From: CAYNST01 sp964546435
GTDB lineage: Bacteria; Pseudomonadota; Gammaproteobacteria; Pseudomonadales; Cellvibrionaceae
DNA length: 41,240 bases
Assembly: GCA_964546435.1 (NCBI GenBank)
Contig: CAZJKJ010000029.1
Coordinates: 1 to 41,240 of the forward strand
Reading direction: 5' to 3'
The position numbers and the translations under genes were made by a program. The notes beneath the pieces are model-generated. The model was not told the DNA's origin. It searched no databases and was given only the letters and a program-made list of their open reading frames with translations. This document shows positions 8,377-16,357 of the stretch, in pieces (the stretch's first letter is position 1; each line of letters starts with the position of its first letter).

Positions 8377-9630
8377 TTAACCTGCCTCAAATACGGCGGC
8401 GAAACCGCCGCCGGGGGTACGGAAGTTGGTGGTTTGTCCTTGATACAGGCGAGCCGCGAACATCTGGATGCGTCCGGCATAGGTGTAAGCGCGAATATCC
8501 ATTTTGTGCAGCAACGGTTCATCGTTGACCGTCAATGCGCGTTCGCCAGGGGGAATTTTTTGCTGGGCGATATAATCACCCCGTTTTATTTCTTCCCAGG
8601 TCTTGCGCGTGAGTTTGTCGCCCCGGTAGGCGGCGCGCCCCCCAAACCCTGATGCGGGTTTGAAAAAATATTCACGGCGCTTTTCCCAGAATTCATCGGC
8701 CCGCGCAGGCGTCAGATGGGTCGTCGCTGGAATCAAGGTAATGAGGGTGGCGATGGTGGCGTCGTCGATTCCCCAGCTGCGCAGCAAATCCGCGTCGGTC
8801 AACAGTGTCAGATTGCGCTTGTTGGCGTAGATCGCGTGGAGATACGGGTTGGGAGTCACCACGGCGGAATCTTGCAGCCAGGCTTGCCGCAGCGCCGCGT
8901 GACGCGGTTCCGACAGACTGAAGTCCGTCAGCCGGTTGTAGACCAGATCAACGGGGGTGCTCTGGTGCAGCAGCTGGCCGTTCTGCCAGTGCAGCTCTGC
9001 GGCATCCACAATGATTGCCGCGTACCCCTGTCGGCGGAACCAGCGTTCAGCGAGCTGGAACTCGGGGAACAGGTATTGCGCGGAGGGACCGTCATCGACA
9101 ATGGCAATCGTACGCAGCCGCTCCTTGCCGCGCTGCAAGTGCCACTCGGATTCGAACATCTGCATGAATTGCCGGTTGAGGTGGAGCGTCTGCTGGCTCA
9201 TCTGATCCGTCACGTCGGCACAGCAGGCGATTTGTGCGCGCAGAAGCGCCACATTCAGAAAAGCGCCGCCGGCATTGGTGTTGATTTCGATGAGGCGCGG
9301 CCCTTGCTCTCCCAGATGGAAATCGAACCCCATGAAAGCGCCAGCCGTAGGGGGGACAAAATCCGGCAGCGGTGACCACTCACCCAGAGTTCGCCGGTAT
9401 TCCGGATGGGCAACAACCGCCTCGACCGCGCGAACCAACGCCTGCATCTGCTGCGCCTGTTCCGGGCTGATGAATACCGATGTACTGGAAAACAGATGTG
9501 GTCGGGATTCCAGAGTCTGCAGGTACAGATCCGCATCCTCCTGATCATCCAGCAGTTCTTGTTTCAACCGGGCTTCGTCCAGCGTCCGGCAGTAGCAACC
9601 CCGATTCAGCTGGTCGGCGAGTGTGGTCAT
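8377..9630 (-). CDS. ATP-grasp-like protein of unknown substrate
   Basis: A protein of about 417 residues with ATP-grasp-like text in permuted order. LIEINTNAGGAFLN (about residue 130) resembles a metal/ATP loop normally found late in the fold. FFKPASGFGGRAAYRG and YIAQQKIPPGER (about 330-370) resemble the nucleotide-binding part. The C-terminus is DIRAYTYAGRIQMFAARLYQ followed by a glycine-rich TPGGGF. This suggests a circularly permuted ATP-grasp ligase, and no substrate can be assigned. The start ATG abuts the run of N. The real upstream sequence is on the other side (9786 onward), where AGGAAA forms a good ribosome-binding site 8 bases before the duplicated ATG at 9785. It is the last gene of the asmA-mutY-yggX operon. 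Confidence 0.62.
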   Translation of the reverse strand: MTTLADQLNRGCYCRTLDEARLKQELLDDQEDADLYLQTLESRPHLFSSTSVFISPEQAQQMQALVRAVEAVVAHPEYRRTLGEWSPLPDFVPPTAGAFMGFDFHLGEQGPRLIEINTNAGGAFLNVALLRAQIACCADVTDQMSQQTLHLNRQFMQMFESEWHLQRGKERLRTIAIVDDGPSAQYLFPEFQLAERWFRRQGYAAIIVDAAELHWQNGQLLHQSTPVDLVYNRLTDFSLSEPRHAALRQAWLQDSAVVTPNPYLHAIYANKRNLTLLTDADLLRSWGIDDATIATLITLIPATTHLTPARADEFWEKRREYFFKPASGFGGRAAYRGDKLTRKTWEEIKRGDYIAQQKIPPGERALTVNDEPLLHKMDIRAYTYAGRIQMFAARLYQGQTTNFRTPGGGFAAVFEAG

Positions 9631-9730
9631 NNNNNNNNNNNNNNNNNNNNNNNNNNNNNNNNNNNNNNNNNNNNNNNNNNNNNNNNNNNNNNNNNNNNNN
9701 NNNNNNNNNNNNNNNNNNNNNNNNNNNNNN
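9631..9730. other. Assembly gap of 100 N
   Basis: Exactly 100 undetermined bases, the usual placeholder for a gap of unknown size. The 55 bases before it (9576-9630) are identical to the 55 bases after it (9731-9785), so the two contig ends overlap and the true gap is probably absent. Confidence 0.95.
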
Positions 9731-9785
9731 CGTCCAGCGTCCGGCAGTAGCAACCCCGATTCAGCTGGTCGGCGAGTGTGGTCAT
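9731..9785. repeat. Exact 55-bp copy of 9576-9630 (contig-end overlap)
   Basis: Bases 9731-9785 repeat 9576-9630 without a mismatch, starting CGTCCAGCGT and ending GTGGTCAT. The copy encodes the first 18 codons of the ATP-grasp-like gene on the minus strand. Merging the two copies gives one intact gene with a normal ribosome-binding site and 12 bases between it and yggX. This looks like k-mer overlap left by an assembler and not a biological duplication. Confidence 0.9.
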
Positions 9786-9797
9786 GCGGTCGGTTTC

Positions 9798-10115
9798 CTA
9801 TTTGTTGTCCGGGGCAACCCCGTTTTTTTCCGGAGCCACCCCATTATTTTCCGGAGCTACATAGCCTTCTGCCTGGTCGTATTCATTGCCGCTGAAGAAG
9901 CGGTCCATCTGCTCTGTGAGGTACTGCCGAGCCTGACGGTCCACCAGGTTGAGCTTCTTCTCGTTGATCAGCATGGTCTGGTGACTGAGCCACTCCTGCC
10001 AGGCTTTAGCGGACACATGCTGATAAATGTCTTCGCCTTTGGGGCCCGGAAAGGGGGGGGCCGCCAGGCCGTCGAGTTCTTGCTGATATTTTTTGCAATA
10101 CACGGTGCGAGTCAT
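9798..10115 (-). CDS. yggX: YggX, probable Fe(II)-trafficking / oxidative damage protection protein
   Basis: A 105-residue protein that begins MTRTVYCKKYQQELDGL and continues with PPFPGPKGEDIYQHVSAKAW and LINEKKLNLVDRQARQYL, all characteristic of YggX. The single conserved cysteine near the N-terminus is present. The family protects iron-sulfur proteins from oxidation and is linked to iron handling in the cytoplasm. Its start overlaps the mutY stop by four bases (ATGA), and MutY is itself an iron-sulfur enzyme. Unusually, the C-terminus is extended by about 14 residues made of the repeats VAPENNG, VAPEKNG and VAPDNK. E. coli YggX (91 residues) lacks this tail. Confidence 0.95.
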   Translation of the reverse strand: MTRTVYCKKYQQELDGLAAPPFPGPKGEDIYQHVSAKAWQEWLSHQTMLINEKKLNLVDRQARQYLTEQMDRFFSGNEYDQAEGYVAPENNGVAPEKNGVAPDNK

Positions 10116-11182
10116 AGAGACAGTGTTTCCTGTACAGAAGTTTCAGAATTCAAACGCGACAGCAGGGCTTTCACCGGCGCGGCCAGACCGAGATCGACCG
10201 GGCGATCCGGGTGATACCACACATGCATCGCCTCCTCGATCAGGTGAGGGTGGCGCATCAGGCGCAAATGCACTGGCTGGATATCCAGATGGAAATGGGT
10301 AAAGGTGTGGCGAAAACCGGGCCAGACACTACGGGCCTGAATCTCACCAAAGCGGCCAGCAACATGCGCATCCGCGTCGGCATCGACGCTCAGCTCCGGC
10401 AGGCTCCACAGGCCGCCCCAGATTCCCGTTGCGGGCCGCTGATGTAACAAAATGCCGCCAAGGGGGCTCTCGATCACCAGCATCAGCGCCTGTTTTACCG
10501 GTTTGATTTTCTTCGGTCGCGCGCCGGGAATGGACATGACCAGATTCTGCGCCAGTGCCTGGCAATCTCCGGCGAGGGGGCAGTCGCCACAGGTCGGACG
10601 GGAACGGGTACAGACAAGCGCACCCAGATCCATCATGGCTTGAGTGTATTCCCGGCACCGCAGCGCCGGCATATGATCCTGTGCCACTTCCCAGAGCTGA
10701 CGACTGACTTGCGTTTCCCCAGTCCAGCCCACGATGGCGGCGTGGCGGGCCAGAAGCCGCTTGACATTGCCATCCAGGATTGCCTCGGGCTGATTGAAGG
10801 CGATGCTGCTGATGGCGGCGGCAGTGGAGCGTCCGATACCGGGCAAACTGGCGAGCACGGCGGCGTCGGCGGGAAACTGTCCGTTGTAGCGCTCCACAAT
10901 AAGCTGCGCGCATTTGTGCAGATTGCGACCGCGGGCGTAGTAACCGAGGCCGGTCCACAGATGCAGGACTTCATCCAGGGCAGCAGCGGCCAGCGCAGTG
11001 ACGTCGGGAAAGCGCTCCATAAATCGCCGAAAATACGGGATGACCGTACTCACCTGGGTCTGCTGCAGCATGATTTCGGAAACCCACACACCATAGGGCG
11101 TAATCGGGTTCTGCCAGGGCAGCTGTTTGCGACCGTACTGGTCGTACCACGTCAGGACGCGCTGGCTAAAAGATTCATGCAT
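10112..11182 (-). CDS. mutY: A/G-specific adenine DNA glycosylase MutY
   Basis: MutY (356 residues) removes adenine mispaired with 8-oxoguanine. The ATG at 11182 gives the family start (RVLTWYDQYGRKQLPWQN). The helix-hairpin-helix LPGIGRSTAAAI and the catalytic aspartate region ILDGNVKRLLAR are present. The [4Fe-4S] loop is complete, with four cysteines spaced C-x6-C-x2-C-x5-C in CTRSRPTCGDCPLAGDC. A C-terminal NUDIX-like domain (LLHQRPATGIWGGLWSLPE) reads the oxidised guanine. It begins 7 bases after asmA ends and overlaps yggX, so the genes form one operon. Confidence 0.97.
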   Translation of the reverse strand: MHESFSQRVLTWYDQYGRKQLPWQNPITPYGVWVSEIMLQQTQVSTVIPYFRRFMERFPDVTALAAAALDEVLHLWTGLGYYARGRNLHKCAQLIVERYNGQFPADAAVLASLPGIGRSTAAAISSIAFNQPEAILDGNVKRLLARHAAIVGWTGETQVSRQLWEVAQDHMPALRCREYTQAMMDLGALVCTRSRPTCGDCPLAGDCQALAQNLVMSIPGARPKKIKPVKQALMLVIESPLGGILLHQRPATGIWGGLWSLPELSVDADADAHVAGRFGEIQARSVWPGFRHTFTHFHLDIQPVHLRLMRHPHLIEEAMHVWYHPDRPVDLGLAAPVKALLSRLNSETSVQETLSL

Positions 11183-11189
11183 AGTGGGG

Positions 11190-13313
11190 TTACGGGTTGG
11201 GGGCTGATTGATCCGGTTTGTTTTTGATTTTTTTGAGCAGGTCCCGAACGGAGTCTTCGGTCGCCTTGCTTTTTTCCTCGCCCAGCTTTTCGCGTAGCAG
11301 TTGCTGGGATTTGTCTTTGAGATCCTTTTCAACCTCATCCTTTTTCTGTTCCACCTTCTGGTTTATTTCTGCCTTTTTCTCTTGCAGTTTGGCGTTGGCC
11401 TCATCCTTGAGCCGGCCTTTGGCGATGTCGGTCAGAAGTTTCACATCGGGCAGACAGGTCTTGGCTCCGAACTCTTCCAGAGTGCCTTTACAGCGAATAG
11501 GAAGCGCGCGGTCCCGCCACTTCTGACTGATCGGCAGGCAGCCGGGAATCTCGCCGGCAAAGCTGCCAAGGGACAGACTGAAAGGCACATCGAACTGACC
11601 GGTCGCCACGTTGAACATGCCCTCTGCCTTGGCGCCCAGCTTGGCCAGCAGGGCATTCAAGTGGTTAATCTGGAGAGTGTCTTGCGCGTAGGCAAGTTTC
11701 ATGTCGACGGATGTGACTTCGGTAAATGCGGACCAATTGTACGCGGGCGCGTCGCCGGCATGCAAAAATGCCATGGCTTTGCAGAATTGCTGCTCCAGAT
11801 TTATTTTCTGCCACTGCATCTGGGCAGAATTGACGGTCGCCTCTGCAACCAGATTATCCATCAACGCAAGGTCTGTCTTGCCGGACGAAATGATTTTTGC
11901 CTGCGCCTGCACCTTGCCTTCCAGATCACCGAAGTCTGCCATCTCCCGCAAGATCTGCCCCAGGTTGATGTTCTGCGCGTTCAGCGCGAGATTCATTTTG
12001 GCCGTGTCCGTGCTGGCATCGAGCTGACCGGTGCCAGTCACTGTGCCCTCGGCGATGCCGGCAGAGAGCTCGTCCAGAAGCCAGGTACCATTGTTGGCGA
12101 TGATCTTGAATTGCGGCTTGTGAACGGGCAGTTCGGTGACCGTCACCTGGTCGAAGGCGACCGCCAGATCCAGTGCCAGGCTCCGCAGCGTCTCAAGCGG
12201 CAGCGGCGTTGCGTCTGCCGCAGGCGGTTCGGGCGCGTTTTCGGCCGCCGGTGGCGCCAGGTAGTCGTCGAGATTCAGATTGGTGCCGTGCAAATCGCCC
12301 TGAATGCTCAGAATCTCCCCCAGCCCAACGGTGAGAGCACCCTGTATCCGGGTTTGATCCAGCTGCATGTTGAAATCGGGTACCTGTAGCTGGTCTTCCC
12401 GGTAGTCATAGGGCAGATTGCCGCTGATCTTTGTGAGTGCGGCCGGATTGCGGGTAACCAGAGGTTCGCTGCCCAGCAAAGCGAGCCAGGCGCGGGCGTC
12501 GAGCGGGTCGAGACTGATCTGGCCGGTGCTGCTCAAGGGGTCTCCCCAGTGAGTCTGGGTGGAGAGCCGTAAATTCGCGCTTGCGGAACCGGCATCCTGC
12601 CCGGGGTTCTCATGGGAGCGCAAGCGCAGGTCAGCCTGGTTCAGCACGGCCATTTCGGTGTCCAGGTTCAGCCCCAGATCCCCGGAAAAATTCACCGACA
12701 GTGCGGGCAGATCGTCGACGCGTGCAATCATTGAGGCGGTGAGCGGGAAAGGCTGTCCGTCGAAGGCAAGACGCTCCGCGTCCAGATGCAGCTTCTGAAC
12801 CAGTATGGTCTGGCCCGCTTGCTTATCCTGATAGCTGAGCGCGGCATCACTGATCCGGATACTGGAAATCGACAGCTCCGGGGGTGTGCTCTCGTCGCGG
12901 GCGTCATCCGGTGGGCTTGCATCGGCGCCGATATTCGACCAGTTGGTTGTGCCGTTTTCATCGACCAGCAGATTGATCGTTGCGGCGGAAATCCGGATGC
13001 CGTCAACGCGGATCTCGCGTTGGAACAGCGGCCTTAACTGTACCGACAATGACGCATCCCGTGCGCTGAACAGGGGCTCGGCGCTGCCGCTTTCCTTGAG
13101 GGTCAAAGCGCTGATACCGAAACCGAGGTTCGGCCAGAACTGCCAGCTGAGATCGCCCTGAATCTCCAGGTCGATTCCCTGGCCCGCAGCCGCATCGCGC
13201 AATACAGGTTTGAGGGTATTGGGATCGAGCGTAAAAACTACTGTAATAACTAACGCGATCAGAATCAGAGGTAGGAGGAGGATGAACCACAGCAAACGCT
13301 TGGCAGTTTTCAT
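11190..13313 (-). CDS. asmA: AsmA family protein
   Basis: A 707-residue envelope protein with a single N-terminal membrane anchor (LLWFILLLPLILIALVITVV) and a long periplasmic part. The AsmA N-terminal text LDPNTLKPVLRDAAAGQGID and GDLSWQFWPNLGFGISALTL is clear. The C-terminal AsmA region contains GTGQLDAS and AKINLALNAQNINL-like repeats of beta strands. A highly charged, probably coiled-coil tail of about 75 residues ends the protein (KLQEKKAEINQKVEQKKDEV). AsmA-like proteins resemble bridge-like lipid transfer proteins and affect outer-membrane lipid balance. It is the first gene of the asmA-mutY-yggX-ATP-grasp-like operon and is divergent from the iron transport genes. Confidence 0.93.
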   Translation of the reverse strand: MKTAKRLLWFILLLPLILIALVITVVFTLDPNTLKPVLRDAAAGQGIDLEIQGDLSWQFWPNLGFGISALTLKESGSAEPLFSARDASLSVQLRPLFQREIRVDGIRISAATINLLVDENGTTNWSNIGADASPPDDARDESTPPELSISSIRISDAALSYQDKQAGQTILVQKLHLDAERLAFDGQPFPLTASMIARVDDLPALSVNFSGDLGLNLDTEMAVLNQADLRLRSHENPGQDAGSASANLRLSTQTHWGDPLSSTGQISLDPLDARAWLALLGSEPLVTRNPAALTKISGNLPYDYREDQLQVPDFNMQLDQTRIQGALTVGLGEILSIQGDLHGTNLNLDDYLAPPAAENAPEPPAADATPLPLETLRSLALDLAVAFDQVTVTELPVHKPQFKIIANNGTWLLDELSAGIAEGTVTGTGQLDASTDTAKMNLALNAQNINLGQILREMADFGDLEGKVQAQAKIISSGKTDLALMDNLVAEATVNSAQMQWQKINLEQQFCKAMAFLHAGDAPAYNWSAFTEVTSVDMKLAYAQDTLQINHLNALLAKLGAKAEGMFNVATGQFDVPFSLSLGSFAGEIPGCLPISQKWRDRALPIRCKGTLEEFGAKTCLPDVKLLTDIAKGRLKDEANAKLQEKKAEINQKVEQKKDEVEKDLKDKSQQLLREKLGEEKSKATEDSVRDLLKKIKNKPDQSAPNP

Positions 13314-13523
13314 GACGGGTCCGCCTTGTTGACCTGAGTGAGAGATACGGGAAAAGAAACGGCGCCGGATTGACAGGAATTATCCTGATAAACCCGAAAG
13401 GCCGGGTCGGTATAGAGGCTCTAAGAGTCTGCGGCGCTTTTTATTGAATTAAACAACGTGTAGCTTAACTGCCTGCCGGAGGCGACGCCACCACCGTCAC
13501 GTTTGTCGCGCCAGATTGCGCAT

Positions 13524-13542
13524 ATAAATGCAAATCGTTACT
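13524..13542 (+). promoter_or_regulatory. Possible Fur box upstream of the iron-type ABC genes
   Basis: This 19-mer matches the Fur consensus (GATAATGATAATCATTATC) at 11 of 19 positions, with the core AAATCGTTA. It ends 33 bases before the start of the substrate-binding gene and overlaps a TATAAA-like -10 element at 13523-13528. The function of the downstream genes supports iron regulation, but the match is only moderate. Confidence 0.45.
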
Positions 13543-13575
13543 ATTTGAGAAATTTTCGCTGGAAGAGGGCAGTGT

Positions 13576-14598
13576 ATGACAAGCTTACGGTCGCTCGGTA
13601 TGGTGGCATTGTTGTTTTCGAGTCTGGCCGGTTGCTCGAACACCGGTGACAACCAGGCCGATGAAGCAGTAGTGACGGTTTACTCCGAGCGCAAGGAACA
13701 CCTCATCAAGCCTCTCTTTGAAAAGTTCACAGAAGAGACCGGCATTCCCATTCGTTACATTACCGACGGGGCGGGTCCGTTGATGGCGCGCCTTGAAAGC
13801 GAAGGCGCCGCCACGCCCGCGGACATGTTGATGACCGTAGACGCGGGCAACCTCTGGCAGGCCAGCGAAAAAGGGCTGTTGCAACCGCTGGAATCGCAGG
13901 TTCTGGAGCAGAACATTCCGGCACATCTGCAAGCCGAAGACAATGAATGGTTCGGCTTGTCCGTCCGGGCACGAACCATCGTCTATTCCACCGAGCGGGT
14001 AAAACCTGAAGAGCTGTCCACCTACGAAGATCTGGCTGACGCAAAATGGAAAGGTCGATTGTGTCTGCGCACGTCCAAAAAGGTTTATAACCAGAGCCTG
14101 GTCGCCACGATGATCAAAACCCAGGGCGTGGAGAAAACCGAGGCAATCGTGCGCGGCTGGGTAGCAAACCTGGCTACCGATCCCTATTCCGATGACACCA
14201 TCACCATGGAATCGGTAATTGCCGGCCAGTGCGATATCGCCATCGTGAACACCTATTACTTTGGTCGCATGCAGAAAGAAAACCCCGATATTCCGCTCGC
14301 CATCTTCTGGCCCAATCAGCAGGATCGGGGCGTGCACGTCAACATTTCCGGTGCCGGCGTTACCCGTCACGCGAAGCATCCGAAGTTGGCCCAGCAGTTA
14401 CTGGAGTGGTTAGCCGGGCCGGAAGCGCAATACCAGTTTTCCGAAGCCAATCAGGAATTTCCGGCCAACCCGGAAGTCGACGCTACACCCCTGGTCAAAA
14501 GCTGGGGGACCTTCAAGCCGGATCTGGTCAATGTCGAAGCGGCAGGGCGATTACAGGCCGAGGCCATCATGCTTATGGACCGGGCGGACTATCGATGA
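13576..14598 (+). CDS. Fe(III) ABC transporter substrate-binding lipoprotein (FbpA/FutA-like)
   Basis: A 340-residue periplasmic binding protein. The N-terminus is a lipoprotein signal (MVALLFSSLAGC, lipobox LAGC), so it should be anchored to a membrane. The FbpA/FutA family text is visible: VVTVYSERKEHLIKPLFEKF, then TPADMLMTVDAGNLWQA, and YSDDTITMESVIAGQCDIAI. The adjacent tyrosines at residues 227-228 (NTYYFGRM) correspond to the iron-binding tyrosine pair of this family. It binds ferric iron for the permease encoded 76 bases downstream. No ATPase gene is adjacent. Confidence 0.9.
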   Translation: MTSLRSLGMVALLFSSLAGCSNTGDNQADEAVVTVYSERKEHLIKPLFEKFTEETGIPIRYITDGAGPLMARLESEGAATPADMLMTVDAGNLWQASEKGLLQPLESQVLEQNIPAHLQAEDNEWFGLSVRARTIVYSTERVKPEELSTYEDLADAKWKGRLCLRTSKKVYNQSLVATMIKTQGVEKTEAIVRGWVANLATDPYSDDTITMESVIAGQCDIAIVNTYYFGRMQKENPDIPLAIFWPNQQDRGVHVNISGAGVTRHAKHPKLAQQLLEWLAGPEAQYQFSEANQEFPANPEVDATPLVKSWGTFKPDLVNVEAAGRLQAEAIMLMDRADYR

Positions 14599-14674
14599 CA
14601 GGGCAGACCGGTAAGCGGACAGCGCCAGTTCGATCCGGTCTGGTATCGTTGCGGAAACAGGTCAGGCCGGTGTG

Positions 14675-16261
14675 ATGGTTCACAGCCGTTGGTGGCAAGT
14701 GCCAGTCTATACAATGTTTCTGCTGGTGATTGTTCCGGTGGCAGTGCTGCTGTTGAGCTGGCAGTCCTCCCAGGTCGAAGTGTGGCAGCATCTGGTGGCA
14801 ACCGGGCTGGGACGTCTGCTCACCAATACCAGCGTACTCATGCTGGGCGTCGGTACGCTGGTGATGATATTCGGGGTCAGTCTCGCCTGGCTGACGGCGG
14901 TGTGCGAATTCCCCGGGCGCCGCTGGTTTGACTGGGCACTGATCCTGCCTCTGGCGATCCCGACCTACGTTGTGGCTTTCGTCGCGCTCGGCTTGATGAG
15001 CTACAGCGGCCCGGTGCTCACGCTGTGGCGGGAATGGTTCGGGCGCGACGCCTGGTACCCGGATATCCGCTCGCCCGCCGGGGTGGTGCTGGTGATGAGT
15101 GCCGTGCTTTATCCCTACGTCTACATGCTGGCTCGCAGCGCCTTTCTGCAGCAGGGGCGGGTCCTGACGGACGCGGCGCGCAGTCTCGGGTACGGTCCCT
15201 GGAGCAGCTTTTTCAAGGTCGCTCTCCCCATGGCCAGGCCGGCGGTGGTGGCTGGTATGGCGCTCTCCCTGATGGAAGCGCTGGCCGACTTCGGTGCCGT
15301 ATCGGTATTCAATTACGACACCTTCACCACCGCAATCTACAAATCCTGGTTCGGCTTTTTCAATCTGCAGGCCGCAGCGCAACTGGCGACTTTGCTGCTG
15401 GGTTTTGTGACCATTGCGCTGTTGCTGGAACAAAAAGCCAGAGGTAAGCGTCAGCGTTACGATTTGAGTTTCAAATCCCGGGACCGCATCCATCTCACCG
15501 GTTTTCAGGCCGTACTGGCAACCTGTTATTGCGGCACAATTCTGCTGGTGACCTTTGTCGTTCCCGTCGGGCAATTACTGATCTGGATCGTGGGGACCGG
15601 CCTGCGGGATCTGGATGCGCACTTTGTGCGACTGGTCGAGCATACCTTCATTCTCGGTGCCACCTCGGCGCTGATTGTAGCGATCCTTGCATTGCTGGTT
15701 AGCCTCGCACAAAGGTATCAGGCAGATTCGTCATGGCTGCCGTCCCTGACGCGGCTGACCGCTTTGGGTTATGCCCTGCCGGGATCCGTGCTGGCGGTGG
15801 GGATCATTATCGTGTTCACCGTCACGGATCGCTGGATGAGTGGTTTCACGGGGGGCGGACAGTGGCTCGTGGGCAGCGTGGTAGCCCTGCTGCTCGCTTA
15901 CATCATCCGCTATTTCTCCGTCGGCATGGGTCCGATACAGGCGAGTCTCGACCGGGTGCGCCCGAGTTTTCAGGAAGTCGCCCACAGCCTGGGCTGCAAT
16001 AACTGGCAGGTTATCTGGCGAATCTATTTGCCACTACTGAGTCCGGGGATATTCACTGCCATTGTGCTGGTACTGGTGGATGTCATGAAGGAGATGCCGG
16101 CGACCTTGCTGTTACGACCTTTCGGTTGGGATACGCTGGCGGTGCGCGTGTACGAAATGACCTCCGAGGGCGAATGGGAACGTGCCGCCCTGCCGGCATT
16201 GACGCTGGTATGCGTGTCGATTATCCCGGTTGCATTGATGATCCAACGAAGTCGTCGATAG
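14675..16261 (+). CDS. Iron ABC transporter permease (FbpB-like, two-domain)
   Basis: A 528-residue inner-membrane permease with two fused ABC permease halves and about twelve helices. Each half has an EAA-type loop for ATPase contact: DAARSLGYGPWSSFFKVALP in the first and EVAHSLGCNNWQVIWRIYLP in the second. This is the FbpB/SfuB architecture. GTG at 14672 immediately precedes ATG at 14675; either could start translation and I prefer ATG. The partner binding protein is encoded upstream. An ABC ATPase must be supplied from elsewhere because the next gene is gcvT. Confidence 0.92.
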   Translation: MVHSRWWQVPVYTMFLLVIVPVAVLLLSWQSSQVEVWQHLVATGLGRLLTNTSVLMLGVGTLVMIFGVSLAWLTAVCEFPGRRWFDWALILPLAIPTYVVAFVALGLMSYSGPVLTLWREWFGRDAWYPDIRSPAGVVLVMSAVLYPYVYMLARSAFLQQGRVLTDAARSLGYGPWSSFFKVALPMARPAVVAGMALSLMEALADFGAVSVFNYDTFTTAIYKSWFGFFNLQAAAQLATLLLGFVTIALLLEQKARGKRQRYDLSFKSRDRIHLTGFQAVLATCYCGTILLVTFVVPVGQLLIWIVGTGLRDLDAHFVRLVEHTFILGATSALIVAILALLVSLAQRYQADSSWLPSLTRLTALGYALPGSVLAVGIIIVFTVTDRWMSGFTGGGQWLVGSVVALLLAYIIRYFSVGMGPIQASLDRVRPSFQEVAHSLGCNNWQVIWRIYLPLLSPGIFTAIVLVLVDVMKEMPATLLLRPFGWDTLAVRVYEMTSEGEWERAALPALTLVCVSIIPVALMIQRSRR

Positions 16262-16357
16262 ATTTATTTCGCAACAAACCACTGCGTCGGCAAATAGGCT
16301 GTCGATCCCATACCTGCTACAATCCGCAACTTCCTCAAACTCAGAGTTTCCCTCCCA

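Noticed and set aside
16262..16357. Glycine riboswitch before gcvT
   Set aside because: The leader is under 100 bases and shows none of the paired aptamer structure.
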